Source: Hydnum rufescens UP504 | Lineage: Eukaryota > Basidiomycota > Agaricomycetes > Cantharellales > Hydnaceae | Length of the DNA stretch: 64,000 nt | Direction: 5' to 3' | NCBI GenBank assembly: GCA_014904985.1 | Contig: MU129098.1 | Coordinates: 4,347 to 68,346 of the forward strand | Part shown: piece by piece, positions 1 through 12,140 of the stretch | How the letters are laid out: every line of letters begins with the position of its first letter | Position numbering within the stretch: position 1 is the first letter of the stretch | The notes under the pieces: generated by a model | Seen by the model: only the letters and a program-made list of their open reading frames with translations | The model's database searches: none | Told to the model about the DNA's origin: nothing | Program-made: the position numbers and the translations under genes

Positions 1-1460
1 AAACCTGAAACAATGGGGGGGGAAAAACAGTTCTGGAACTACCAGAAATTGCCAAACTTTAAGTGCTGGGAAGATCAGTCTAAAACTTGGCACATGATTA
101 GAGACTATCTGGCCGCACATCATATCAAAATTTCAGCCAAATCTGTTCAGTAGTTATTGAGATATGAGGCAAACAAGTTTGGATATTCAAAACAACAATT
201 TCCTCCCCAGAGCCTTCCATCCATCCAATTGCCTTGAAAATTTACACTTAGGTCATCCAAATACATTTATAGCATCCCTCAAAATTTCAGATTTATCACT
301 CCAATGTGAGAGTCTCCATAATATTTTCAAGTTTCACTGAAATACCCCCTCCAGTTCAGGCACTTCTGCTGCTCCAATCACTCTGATTTTTTGCAGGCCA
401 CACACAATCACTATTTGAGGCACAGCCCCAAATTTTCAGCCCGTTCTGAACACTTTTGACATTCATCACATGACCAAGATCTCCCCCTTCCCCTGCTTCA
501 CTCAGTCATCCAATTTATATGGGATTTGTTACCATCTGTAGTAGTAGTATATAACAGTCTATGATTCAAATTTGAGGAGATTACATGCAATATTGATTGA
601 GTTATTCAAGAAATACTCTAGATCCATTCAATTTGGGGGTCAGAACTACAGTATGGAGTGAAATTTCACTCCATACCATAGTTCTGACCCCCAAATTGAA
701 TGGATCTAGAGTATTTCTTGAATAACTCAATCAATATTGCATGTAATCTCCTCAAATTTGAATCATAGACTGTTATATACTACTACTACAGATGGTAACA
801 AATCCCATATAAATTGGATGACTGAGTGAAGCAGGGGAAGGGGGAGATCTTGGTCATGTGATGAATGTCAAAAGTGTTCAGAACGGGCTGAAAATTTGGG
901 GCTGTGCCTCAAATAGTGATTGTGTGTGGCCTGCAAAAAATCAGAGTGATTGGAGCAGCAGAAGTGCCTGAACTGGAGGGGGTATTTCAGTGAAACTTGA
1001 AAATATTATGGAGACTCTCACATTGGAGTGATAAATCTGAAATTTTGAGGGATGCTATAAATGTATTTGGATGACCTAAGTGTAAATTTTCAAGGCAATT
1101 GGATGGATGGAAGGCTCTGGGGAGGAAATTGTTGTTTTGAATATCCAAACTTGTTTGCCTCATATCTCAATAACTACTGAACAGATTTGGCTGAAATTTT
1201 GATATGATGTGCGGCCAGATAGTCTCTAATCATGTGCCAAGTTTTAGACTGATCTTCCCAGCACTTAAAGTTTGGCAATTTCTGGTAGTTCCAGAACTGT
1301 TTTTCCCCCCCCCATTGTTTCAGGGATTAAGCATTGGTCCTGGGCCTGGTTTTTTTGCCTTATCAGGGTCCCTAGGGGTCCATCCATCCATCCCAGGCAC
1401 CTCCCCTGGTCCTGGGCCCCCATTGGGCTGGATGCCTAAATATTGTTTGGATGTACTATC
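1..1460. mobile_element. Foldback palindrome 1 (left arm cut by window edge)
   Basis: The sequence is an almost perfect inverted repeat whose centre lies between 663 and 664, inside a 26-bp perfect palindrome at 651-676. The left arm runs off the window at base 1. The right arm continues to about 1460, where it ends in a GGATGTACT-type motif also seen at the ends of the other foldbacks. The arms hold no coding sequence. They carry the same phrases, about symmetric sequence near 'ctgaaattttgatatga' and 'catgtgccaa', as the palindromes at 24442 and 55642 and the half copy at 51712. It is a non-autonomous element; its mobilising enzyme is not in the window. Confidence 0.85.
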
Positions 1461-2289
1461 ACAAAAATTACTAGAAGGTCTTGGTACATGGGGGATGCAG
1501 AAATTAGGGGTGAGTGGCCTTGAGGAAGGGGGTGGAGGACCCAGCCAAATTTGATTCTGTGGCCAGGCAGACCCACCCCTATCTGAGGATCCCACGGCCT
1601 GATTCCGGGGTCCCATGACCTAATCCAAGTGTCCCAAGGCCTAACTTGGGTGTCCCCAGGCCAACTTTGGGTGTCCCCAGACCAAGAACCCCAGAGCTTC
1701 TCAGGGGCTACCACCCCTGAACCCCTGGGTTTTCTGGAGGGGACCCAGGGCTGATTTTTCAGCCCTGGGGAGCCCTATTTTTCAAGCAAATAGATAGGTG
1801 AGTATTCCAAGTGTACCATTATAACTTAGACCTCCGTAGGTAGGATGTGCCTATAGGGTATTACATAGCTAACTAGGTACTTAAGGGTGTTTGCCTAAGG
1901 TGTACATATATGCATACACAGTAATGCTGCACACCAAAATAGGTAGATGGACATAAAGAGGAAAAACACAATGGGACAATGGAATCACCAACATTAATGC
2001 TAGCAAGATTGCTGCACAACTGTGTACATGGGCACTTTGCTGACTGCGGCAACTGCCAGTGTTGAGTCTGCTGTTTCAACACTCACTGTACTTCAAATGG
2101 GACAGTCCCAGGTCCCACCAGGGCCATGGCTTTGTCAGACAGGCTGAGTGTGGGCACATTCTGTGTGCCCAAATCTCAGCTGTCCAACAAGCCTACTTCA
2201 AGAGAATCCATGACCACATTCACTTCACCTTCCACTCAACAGCAGCTGGGATGACCAAATATTGGCCATTTCAGGAGCTCTCAGGCTTG
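1461..2289. other. Intergenic, no gene seen
   Basis: No convincing gene. At 1590-1700 there is a short degenerate tandem run of about 25-28 bp built on 'ggtgtccccaggcc'. From about 2100 the sequence begins to resemble a diverged first unit of the array that follows. Confidence 0.5.
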
Positions 2290-4560
2290 CTGGATTTGTC
2301 CTTTTGTCCACATTATTCAAGCCTATTTACAAAGCAATCTGATCATTCCTCATCTCACTATCTCCATCCTCTCCCCCTGCCCTCATGTGGTCCCCCAGGA
2401 GGAAGGGGGTTGTTGTTCAAGCTGTGTGTGGGTGCATTATATGTGCCCAAATCACAGCTTTTCAACACCCCCACTCTCAAGGTGGTCTGACAATTTTTGG
2501 CCATGCTGTTCCTCATCTCCTCCTGCCCTCTCACTCAACATCACCTGGAATCCTCAAATATTAACCAAATTGGGTGTTCGTAGGCTTGTTGGAATCACCT
2601 CATTTGTCCGCATCTTTCAAGCCTATTTACAAACCAATCCGATCATTTGTCATCTCACTATCTCCATCCTCTCCCCCTGCCCTCATGTGGTCCCCCAGGG
2701 GGAAGGGGGTCATTGTTCAAGCTGTGTGTGGGTGCATTCTATGTGCCCAAATTGCAGCTTTTCAACACCCCCACTCTCAAGGTGGTCTGACAATTTTTGG
2801 CCATGCTTTTCCTCATCTCCTCCTGCCCTCCCACTCAACATCACCTGGAATCCTCAAATCTGGACCAAATTGGGTGTTCATAGGCTTGTTGGAATCACCT
2901 CGTTTGTCCGCATCTTTCAAGCCTATTTACCAATGATTCATCATCTCACTATCTCCATCCTCTCCCCCTGCCCTAATGTGGTCCCCCAGGGGAAGGGGGT
3001 CATTGTTCAAGCTGTGTGTGGGTGCATTCTATGCGCCCAAATCGCAGCTTTTCAACACCCCCACTCTCAAGGTGGTCCGACAATTTTTGGCCATGCTGTT
3101 CCTCATCTCCTCCTGCCCTCCCACTCAACATCACCTGGAATCCTCAAATCTTGACCAAATTGGGTGTTCGTAGGCTTGTTGGAATTACCTCGTTCGTCCG
3201 CATCTTTAAAGCCTATTTACAAAGCAGTCCGATCATTTTCATCTCACTATCTCCATCCTCTCCCCCTGCCCTCATGTGGTCCCCCAGGGGAAGGGGGTTG
3301 TTGTTCAAGCTGTGTGTGGGTGCATTCTATGTGCCCAAATCACAGCTTTTCAACACCACCACTCTCAAGGTGGTCCGACAATTTTTGGCCATGCTGTTCC
3401 TCATCTCCTCCTGCCCTCCCACTCAACATCACCTGGAATCCTCAAATATTAACCAAATTGGGTGTTCGTAGGCTGTTGGAATTGCCTTGTTCGTCCGCAT
3501 CTTTCAAGCCTATTTACAAAGCAATCCAATCATCCTCATCTCGCTATCTCCATCCTCTCCCCCTGCCCTCATGTGGTCCCCCAAGGGGAAGGGGGTTGTT
3601 GTTCAAGCTGTGTGTGGGTGCATTCTATGCGCCCAAATTACAGCTTTTCAACACCCCACTCTCAAGGTGGTCTGACAATTTTTGGCCATGCTCTTTCCCT
3701 CATCTCCTCCCTGCCCTCCCACTCAACATCACCTGGAATCCTCAAATCTGACCAAATTGGGTGTTTGTAGGCTTGTTGGAATTGCCTTGTTCGTCCGCAT
3801 CTTTCAAGCCTATTTACAAACCAATCTGATCACTCCTCATCTCGCCATCTCATCCTCTCCCCCTGCCCTCATGTGGTCCCCCAGGGGAAGGGGGTTGTTG
3901 TTCAAGCTGTGTGTGGATGCATTCTATGTGCCCAAATCGCAGCTTTTCAACACCCCCACTCTCAAGGTGGTCCAACAATTTTTGGCCATGCTGTTCCTCA
4001 TCTCCTCCTGCCCTCCCACTCAACATCACCTGGAATCCTCAAATCTTGACCAAATTGGGTGTTCATAGGCTTGTTGGAATCGCCTTGTTCGTCCGCATCT
4101 TTCAAGCCTATTTACAAAGCAGTCCGATCATTCTTCATCTCACTATCTCCATCCTCTTCCCCTGCCCTCATGTGGTCCCCCAGGGGGAAGGGGGTGTTGT
4201 TCAAGCTGTGTGTGGGTGCATCCTATCACCCAAATCGCATCTTTTCAACACCCCCACTCTCAAGGTGGTCTGACAATCTTTGGCCATGCTGTTCCTCATC
4301 TCCTCCTGCCCTCCCACTCAACATCACCTGGAATTCTCAAATCTTAACCAAATTGGGTGTTCGTAGGCTTGTTGGAATTGGCCCCATTCGTCCGCATCTT
4401 TTAAGCCCATTTACAAAGCAGTCCAATCATCCCTCATCTCACTATCCCCATCCTCTCCCACTGCCCTCATGTGGTCCCCCAGGGGGACAGGGGTTGTTGT
4501 TCCAGCTGTGTGTGGGTGAATTCTGTGCACCCAAATCACAGCTTTTCAACACCCCTTTCC
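2290..4560. repeat. Tandem array, ~298-bp unit, 7-8 copies
   Basis: The anchor 'tgggtgttc' recurs at 2571, 2871, 3161, 3459, 3758, 4056 and 4354, giving spacings of 300, 290, 298, 299, 298 and 298 bp. Units differ by small indels and substitutions. Long open frames exist on the plus strand because the unit lacks stops in some frames, but the frames change from unit to unit and the peptides resemble no family. I treat it as satellite DNA, not as genes. Confidence 0.9.
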
Positions 4561-4943
4561 CTGGTGGAGGCAATGGATCATCCCTGTGTTCTCCATGTAT
4601 CGTCATAATTAGTCTCCATTTGTGTCAATGTCTATCAGAGTACAAAATCACTCATTATAACCCATTGTGGCTATCCCTGATAATGCTGTGTTGCCTGCTG
4701 ACCCCAAGGCCTGCATTCCCCTGGTTTCCAGACCCCCTCCCGCTACCCCCATGTGGTTCCCCCTCCATGTAGTATTGATATTGGCTGAAGTTGAATTTCT
4801 CTTAAGGTCAATTTGATCATTGTCAATTGACATCAAAGAAAATCAGTCCTCCTTAGGCCAGCGAAATGACCTCAAATGGTACTCCTTTTGAGGTCAGCCC
4901 AAGTGGCTGACCGAGGTGCATTAATGGGAAACGAGACATACAG

Positions 4944-6139
4944 GAATTCAATGCATCCAAGTGCCACTTCACTGAGGCTGAGGCACAGGTTCTTATTGAT
5001 CATGCACTCCACGAGGCCGAACGAGGATTTCCCTTCACACACCAGTCACTTTATGAGAAAGGAGAGGAGATCCTCAAAGCCAAAGGCACAGCCCAAGGCA
5101 CACCTTTCAAACCACTTGGTAAACAGTGGTCACATAACTTTCTAAACAGATATTGCCACTGTATCTCAACCTATTGGGGCACGTCACTTCATCAGAGCCA
5201 AGGACGTGCTGTAAATGCACATACCAAAAAGGGGTGGTGCATGCTTTTGAAATGAGCCCTCGATGGAGAATTCAGTGGAGGAGTACCTATTGACCCAAAG
5301 AATACAGGCAGGTTTGATGAAACTGGCTTTATTCCATCATTGGGGACATCTGTTCATGTTATTGGGCGCACTGGCCAGAAGAACCAGTACGAGATTGTGA
5401 CTGGGAATCATGAAACAATCACCGTAATGTGCACTATCATGGCGGATGGCACACACCTCACACCAACAGTCATATTCAAAGGGGCTCTACTTCAGACATG
5501 ATGGAATTCATCTGATCCTAATCACAATATAACAGGGGCAAAGTATGTTATGTTTGTTTTATTTTAACAATTGGATCCTAATCAGAGCCAAGCATTGCTA
5601 TGTCAGAGAAAGGATGGACAGATGGGGATTTGGGACTTGCCTGGCTTGAGGATTTTGACAAACAAACAAATGAAAAAGCAAATGGACACCCACAGCTTCT
5701 CCTTGTTGATGGGCATGCATAGCACCTCACCCTTGACTTCATCAAATATTCGCATGCTCACAATATTGTCACACTGTGCTACCCACCACATGCTACCCAT
5801 GTTTTTCAAGGCCTCAATGTTGCAGTCTTCAGAGTGCTGAAAACATTCTGGACAGAGGAGTGTCGCAGGTGGGAGAAAGAGACTGGGGGCATTGTCAATA
5901 AAGATTCATTCTTGTTAATCTTTGGGAGAGCATACCAGCATGCATTTACCAAGTCCACAATTCTTTCGGCATTCCGGAAGACAGGTGTCATCCCATTCGA
6001 TCCAAGTGTCATCACGGAATCAGCATTGGCCCCATCCGCAACAACCTCTCTTGCGGGCGAGCTTCCTTTCACACAACCAAGTCCAGTTCATGCGATTATG
6101 TCCGCATGGGCTACCTTATCACCAATCAAACCGCTGTAA
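4944..6139 (+). pseudogene. pogo/Tigger-like DDE_1 transposase, N-terminal and catalytic part (broken)
   Basis: Remnant of a cut-and-paste DNA transposase. Frame 0 runs from about 4944 with a DNA-binding-like segment, then a RFDETGF motif near 5314 and an IGRTGQ stretch near 5360, both typical of the DDE_1 nuclease family. A probable intron (GTATGT to CCTAATCAG, about 5544-5584) leads into frame 2, which carries WLEDFD, LLLVDGHA (near 5702) and PPHATHVFQG (near 5780). Three in-frame stops are present (TGA in LK*ALD, TGA in QT*WNS, TAG in HA*HLT). The aspartate usually found in the G-L-D-V motif after HATH is asparagine here (GAT to AAT). The gene is interrupted at about 6140 and resumes at 7511. 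Non-functional. Confidence 0.75.
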
Positions 6140-7510
6140 GCAGGAAACTGTGGAAGAAACCAGCTACAGTCCGCGAAATGGAAACGAGGACAAAGAAGGG
6201 GGATCATGGGGCCAATCCAAACGTTAGGGTCCGAGGGAAGGAAGGGTCTTTGGACGGGTAGAATTGTCCTGTATAGATGGAGCCTATCCAGACAATAAAT
6301 GAAGGGGTTGTTAAATCAGAGAATCACACTCTAGGTCCTCCTCTTGAGAGCCTATCAGAAGTGTGATTAGTGGGGGTTGAGTTTTGGAATTTACCCTGAC
6401 ACCAGCAGCAGTTCAACTAGCTTTTCAACTGGGGATGGGGGGAAAGATGATAGAAATTCGCATCTCCTGCACTTAATATACATCACAGAAAAATGCTATG
6501 GTAACCGGCGGAAAGGTGGGATTAAGGCGAAAATGATGAAAAAGAAATCAAGTCAAAAGCTTCAAAACTGAAGGAGATATTCAATTAACAAGTCAGAATA
6601 GGGGAATATGGCTTAACCAAGGTATTCCTCCTCTCCTACTGAACAAAATCCCTTGGGGAAAGGTGGAACTGGTCGCCCTAGATGTACCCTCCATCGGACA
6701 TAGGGTGCCGGAACCATAATTGCCTTTAGTAATCAGAAAAGCGGAGGTAAAAGTGAAATGAGCCATGGGGAGACTAAATTACAGAACGCCGAGTTCTTAT
6801 CCGCTCGTTTTTCCCTTGGTACTGTTCGATGCGGATTTTCAGCGTCTCTCCAGGGGTGATTGTTTCGAACGAATCGGATCAAAACTGATGGAGTTATTCG
6901 CGAAATACTGAAGAATAGTGTGGAACATGAGGTAAAGTCGACCTGGAGGATGCAGTTCTCATCCGATAAACGTGTGTGTGGTACCGTTAGACAGGTATTA
7001 ATCGTAGCTTTCTGAGCGCTGTCTTGCCGAGTCGATCCGATCGAAATTGGTGGAGATATTTGCGAAATACTCCTTGAGAGTATTGGAATAGCCCCTATTC
7101 CACATGTGACAAGTCCGCGAGTCAAAGTGGGAATCGTGTTACGTAATACAAGGTCAAATACCGCCCTTGAGGCAATTGGATAAGCCGGTGGTGATACAAT
7201 AGATGGACGAAAGTAAGCAAGTTGAATTGCTATAGCCTGGTTGAACTGGCTTGGAGATAAGTACAAATTTGATGGCCTGTTGAAGTGCCAAGGACGGACA
7301 AATAATTGTCTCGTATATAGGGTGGAGGAAACGTAAAAAGGACCACGGATCCTGGGATGTGAATCCATGCTATTTGACGGCCAGAGGAATAACGAGTGTG
7401 GATACGAGAGAAATGTAAGAATATGGATTCGTTTGAGGAGGTAATTGGGCCTGGATGAGGTATGTACGTAATGGGATTTTATCCCTCCAACACCGCGTAA
7501 CCCCCTTACA
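6140..7510. repeat. Insertion splitting the transposase; contains ~162-bp repeat units
   Basis: This segment separates the catalytic and C-terminal parts of the pogo-like pseudogene. It contains at least two related units about 162 bp apart, recognised by 'gatcaaaactgatggagtta' (about 6876) and a variant near 7038. The same unit, inverted, occurs at 31700-32160. No terminal inverted repeats or target duplication were found, so the exact ends are uncertain. Confidence 0.5.
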
Positions 7511-8461
7511 GTGGATCAAGATATCATTCATACACGACAGGATGAACAGCCAGCGTTATTGGCATTTAACGCACCTGCCAGCACTCAAGAGAGCAACCAT
7601 TCACCTACTGAATATCCTCCATCACTGCCTTGTGAGGATGCCCCTCATGTCCGTACTTCAGAGAGGCTGAAGCTTCGGGCCTCAATCATGCACGATACAC
7701 TAGCAGAATCTTTGTCAAGTGCTCATCTCATATCAGCATCCCCCACTCAGTCCAAAATGGCTGGAATACCCACCATTGCCATAAAACCTCCCACCTCCCT
7801 CTGAGACCCTGACTGGAACCTCCTGGTCTCTCAGGAGGGTGAAGACCAATATACAATAAGCGAGCTTCATCATCTTGTGACAATGCTATGCACCAAGCTA
7901 GATCTCTCCAAAATCCACCTCACGCAACGCCAAGCCACACAGGAATCCTATGAAACTCAGCTCATCCTCCAGAACCTATACTGTAAGAAGATCTTGTGCC
8001 AGCTTCAGCACAAAGAAGAGAAAGCAAAACCAAAAGACAACATATCGATGAAACTCACATTGGAAACAGGTCTCCTTGTATCATGCCAACAAACTGAGGA
8101 TCTTCTCGCACATGCCCATGAAAATCATTGGAAGCTCGCAGAAGAGAAGCAGGCTCGAAAGGAGAAGGCTCTTGCCTCAAGGGTGGCTGCCGCAGCACAA
8201 AAGGCAGCAGTTACCGAAAGGAAGCAAATGAGGGAGGAGCAGTTAGCAAAATGGAATGGACAGGTTGCGGAGTGGGAGTTGAAGGTTAAAGACTGGCCAA
8301 AGGGTAAGCAGAAGCCCAAGCATCCGGCTAAACCTCCAATGCGGGTCACAAAAACAACAGCAACTATTACTGATGGTCTTGAGGAAATTGTGGACCTTGA
8401 TGGGGCAGAAGGTGAAGAAGAAGAGGGAGGTGAATCTGAGGATGATGGAGATGGATATTGA
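7511..8461 (+). pseudogene. pogo-like transposase, C-terminal coiled-coil and acidic tail
   Basis: Same reading frame (frame 2) as the catalytic part, with one in-frame TGA near 7802. The product is helical and highly charged, with long KEEKAK and Q/E/K/A-rich stretches compatible with a coiled coil, then a Lys/Pro segment and a final D/E/G-rich tail ending in a natural stop at 8459-8461. This layout is usual for C-termini of fungal DDE_1 transposases. Assigned to the same gene as 4944-6139 by frame, order and domain content. Confidence 0.6.
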
Positions 8462-8723
8462 CAGTGATTTCGAGAGTCTGAGGAGAAGCATTTGAGCAAT
8501 TCATTCAGAGTCATGTGTTTCACGGAAATAACTGGCATCATTTCGATACCCCTCAGGTGTGCACAGAAAAAAGTTTCTCAATTCTTATCCAATAGCTTTC
8601 AAAGTCTGTAGACATATTGTTGAGCTACTTCTCCACAACTTCCATAAATTTGAGAGGCTATAGAAGGAATGGAGTAGCTGTATTTTGATACCTGTGAGTC
8701 ATGTTTCAAGGATTTGTAATATA

Positions 8724-8786
8724 CTGTACCATATATGGAAATATTATGTAATTATATTACATAATATTGCCATATATGGCATACAG
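8724..8786. repeat. Near-perfect 63-bp palindrome
   Basis: 'ccatatatgg' at 8729-8738 is mirrored at 8770-8779. Between them 'atattatgtaa' and 'ttacataatat' flank a 5-base loop, and the symmetry extends outward to ctgta/tacag. It could be a small AT-rich MITE or a cruciform-prone site. Confidence 0.7.
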
Positions 8787-10214
8787 CAGTGGTTTGAGAC
8801 GAAAATGTTCATAGCACATGAAGGAGTGATTGGATTTTGTTCAAATTACATTCATTGGAAAGGGGGGATCAAAATGGATTGAATGGTGGTACAAACATCA
8901 TGATCTACAAAGAATTGATGGCAGGGGGTGGGCAGGGACAGTGAAAACAGGAAATCTGAGGCAGCTCCACACTGGAGCCACCAAAATAATCATCCTCAGA
9001 GATGAGGATAGAGCACCATGGGATGCATCCATTGGTCCAAGAAAGAAGGAAATTGATGGAGAAATGGGGGAGATATGGATGCCAGCTCATCAGGGAGAAA
9101 AATGCCCATAAAACATGAACCACTGGTCCAATTTTATTACAACCAGGACCATTGGAAAGAGGGAATCAAGGGCTTTCATTTAACTGGAGATTAAAAAAAA
9201 AAAGTCACAGGTTCCCCCTGCAATGTGAGATAGAAGCCCACAGCCACACAGCAACAGGGGCTGGATTGATCGCTTGCCAGGTCACCAAGCAATTGTGTTC
9301 TATCCTGCCCCTGCATGCTGGAGGTGGCTGGGGTGGATCCTCAGGTATGACAGAGGTGCCGCATGGGCAGCTCTGTCTCCTCGGAGGTGGTGTTGAGCAT
9401 GGTGTTGAGTATGTCACAACTCAACACCAGCAATTTCTGGGTTTTTTGCTCAATAAGGCAACTCCCAGTCAGCAGCATACTAGAGGGGGGGGTGAGTGCA
9501 GATGTATTATGTAGATAATATATAGGTACTATGTAGTGCATATAAGTCCAGACAAGCAAAAGACAACAGTGGAATTGAACAAGATGCTGAAATGCACCAA
9601 GAGAGAGATGTGCCTCAAACTAGGCTACCCGGTATTAAGCTGATGTATCTCACCTGACTCAGGTTGACTCTATTTTCCTTTTCTTTCTGCCTTTTCTTTC
9701 TTCCTTTCCTTTTTCTCTCCCTTCCGCTCTTCCCCCTGCCTGGGAGAACATCTTGTATAGCAGGAGGAACTCAGTTCTCAATTTCTCTTTCTTCTCTTTC
9801 GGACTTTGTTTATTTTCAAACCTCCCCCCATTTTAAATATATTTTATTTATTTAAAAGGGGAGAGATGAGCCACAGACAGAAAAAGGCCAGCTCTGAAAA
9901 GGGAGGGAAGTATGGGACTGGAGAATCAAGGGGAAACCTTTGGCTAATCAGCAATCAATAAGAAGCCCCATCCTTAGGGACCCTGAAGCAAATCAGCATA
10001 AGGACCCAGGCCATAAGTATAAAGCCGAGAGCCAGGCAGCTGGTTCACCACAAGGTAACCACATAATGTCACATCACATCAAAATTCATGCACACAGGAC
10101 AATGACAGCCCATGCCACCAAACCATGCAGGTCTATGGCATGAACCTCTGTTGGATCCAACTACACACATTTTCTTGCTCCAACCCTATAAACCTGACCA
10201 AAATCATACCAACA

Positions 10215-10239
10215 NNNNNNNNNNNNNNNNNNNNNNNNN
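10215..10239. other. Assembly gap (25 N)
   Basis: A run of 25 unknown bases; the true gap length may differ. Confidence 1.
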
Positions 10240-10879
10240 CCAGATTTGAACCTTTAAACACCATTTGGGACCCCTCCAAGCATGCCATTGGGTCCTACAC
10301 TGCTCACATATCTGGGTAGTAACATTAGACCCAACTTGGATCACCAGGGAGGCTCTAAATACAGAAATTTCCTTATTAGGATAAGTTTATTCCTTCAGAT
10401 ATCCAATGTGTCATCACACTCAATAACATATTCAGCATCCCTGACTATTGAAATGACATTGTGACCAATACTGATGCAATATACATACCATATGGCTGGA
10501 CCCACCCACTTTCAGTTACCATCAAAAGAATACAGGGGCCTAGACCATTTCGTGATGTCATGCTGGAATGGAGTATTCCTTCCAGTGAGTACTCCAAAGC
10601 CAAGGTCGAATGAGGAATACTTATATTCCAGCCCAACACCATGAACAATTGACCACTGTACTATTGCCCAACCTGCCCACACATCATAACACATGCCTAT
10701 AGGAAGTTCTTCCAAAGGGTATGTGAGAGGATCTGGGTTGGAAATGAGATACAAATAGCAGAAAATTAATATACCAAGATCTGTATCCCACAAGTACTAA
10801 GGGGAAATTGAAATACCATTGTATTGGTGTGTCCACCATATACGGGTATCTGAAAACTAACTGCAACATATATCCATTC

Positions 10880-11045
10880 CAGCACTTAAAGAGCAACCCA
10901 GTCAGCCACAAATGTACATCTAGTTAGATACAATGAGCCTTGCATTTAAATAGTCTAACTAGATGTTTTTAGCAGGGCCCCTGGGGCCTCTGGGGTGGAT
11001 TTCAGATCCTCAGACAAGGGGCCCCAGGGGCCCCTTGTTCTGAAC
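10880..11045 (-). mobile_element. Detached terminal region of a KDZ-type element
   Basis: This stretch matches, in inverse orientation, the sequence downstream of the KDZ transposase at about 42640-42840. Both have CTAGTTAGATACAATGAG, a second inverted CTAACTAGAT about 40 bp away, GGGGCCCC-rich blocks and an 'aaagag..cc..cagcc' edge. No transposase lies beside it, so it is probably a solo end or a remnant of a non-autonomous copy. Confidence 0.55.
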
Positions 11046-11208
11046 TTGGTGCATTGTGCTTAAGTTCTCTGAAGGGTGGACCTCACTGTGCTTGGTGTAG
11101 CAACCGTAATTATGCACTGTATTATGTTACTATACAAGTGTAAAAATTACTATATGATTCTTAAGTCGAATAGAGCATAAAATTGTAAGTGGGGGTACAT
11201 GTTGGAAA

Positions 11209-11516
11209 TCACCGGAAGTTCAATAGATCAAGGGTAACATCAGGATTGAACACAAGACATGAAAAATCAAACCCATCCAAAGTGACAGGAGGTAGCACAG
11301 TGTTGAAGGATTCCGCATACCAGTTCTGCAGGACAACACCTGGATTAGTGGAGCCTAAAGTTGAGGCTCCAAGGTTCAGATCCATTGCTCCAAAATTTGA
11401 ATTCAGGGGTCCAATGGCCAAACTGGGATTGCCATTTGTCAGTGCCAGGCTCCCAGTTTAGATTGTCCAAGGTCCTGAAGTATGAATGAACGGTATCACC
11501 AACATTTGGCTCAGTC
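11209..11516 (-). pseudogene. Gene X, C-terminal piece
   Basis: Last segment of an unrecognised minus-strand gene, with a stop at 11209-11211. Removing the gypsy element and one CAGTC duplicate joins this piece to 23089 in a continuous reading frame across the junction (SSGLT then EPNVGD), direct support that both belong to one gene. A frame change near 11345-11400 suggests an indel or small intron. The product is not similar to any family I know; it is rich in aromatic residues (W, F, Y). Confidence 0.65.
11512..11516. repeat. Target-site duplication CAGTC (gypsy 1, low-coordinate side)
   Basis: CAGTC directly precedes the TG of the LTR and recurs at 23089-23093 directly after the other LTR. 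Five-base duplications are usual for Ty3/gypsy integrases. Confidence 0.95.
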
Positions 11517-12122
11517 TGTAATATCGCGCTATCCAACTTCGAATATATGCAAGAGTCATCGTTGGATGAGACGGAGTCGACTTGCCTGTGAACTGAAAGG
11601 GAAAGGAAATCCTGCCATCCTAAGCACTCGCTTTGAACGGGGAGACCGTGTGCAAGGCTAGGCACTAGCTTCACCTCGAGCACGGAGAAGCGAGGGGAAG
11701 GGACAAGGGAATGGGAGGATGAAGTGGCAGCCGTTGGCCAAGGGGGGCAACAGCTGTCTAGTAGGTAGAGAGGGGGTGTTAGCAAATAGAGGCTAAGGGA
11801 ATGGACTTACCATGTGAGTCGCGCTCATACGCGACTCATACCCCAAATCCTTCATGTACAGTGGGCTCGTGGAGCGGCCGTAGTTATATCTGTTCATACG
11901 TTAGTATCGTGGCTGCGTCGCTGAGACACAGGGCTGGACTGATAAAGGGAAGGTCACGGTTTCTCGCGTCGCGTAGAAGTCTGGGCAAAAGATAATATAT
12001 TTACAGCTAGGCCCATGGCTACAATCCTCACGACTACACTATTACATCAGCAACTAGATTAGGAAGGAGGCTAAGGGCACTTCGCAGGAGCATGTGCAAT
12101 AGCATTTAATCACTATATTACA
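11517..12122 (-). repeat. 3' LTR of gypsy 1
   Basis: 606 bp, beginning TGTAATAT and ending ATATTACA, so the ends are themselves inverted repeats. It aligns along its whole length with 22483-23088. On the element's strand it is the downstream LTR because the coding regions run toward it. Confidence 0.95.
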
Positions 12123-12136
12123 GTGCCCCCAGCGTA
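12123..12136 (-). other. Polypurine-tract-like site
   Basis: Read on the minus strand, CTGGGGGCAC lies directly before the 3' LTR. The same sequence sits at the same place in gypsy 2 (48599-48612), which supports a conserved plus-strand priming site. Confidence 0.6.
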
Positions 12137-12140
12137 GACA

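Larger units (their letters stand above)
8462..10879. other. Intergenic, no gene seen; contains an assembly gap
   Basis: No supported gene. It holds the short palindrome at 8724-8786, a pyrimidine-rich run around 9660-9740 and the 25-base gap. Open frames here are short and overlap on both strands. Confidence 0.5.

Noticed and set aside
2387..4772. Protein genes of 120-255 residues in the 298-bp array
   Set aside because: Overlapping frames on the same strand, frame changes at each unit and no similarity to any family.
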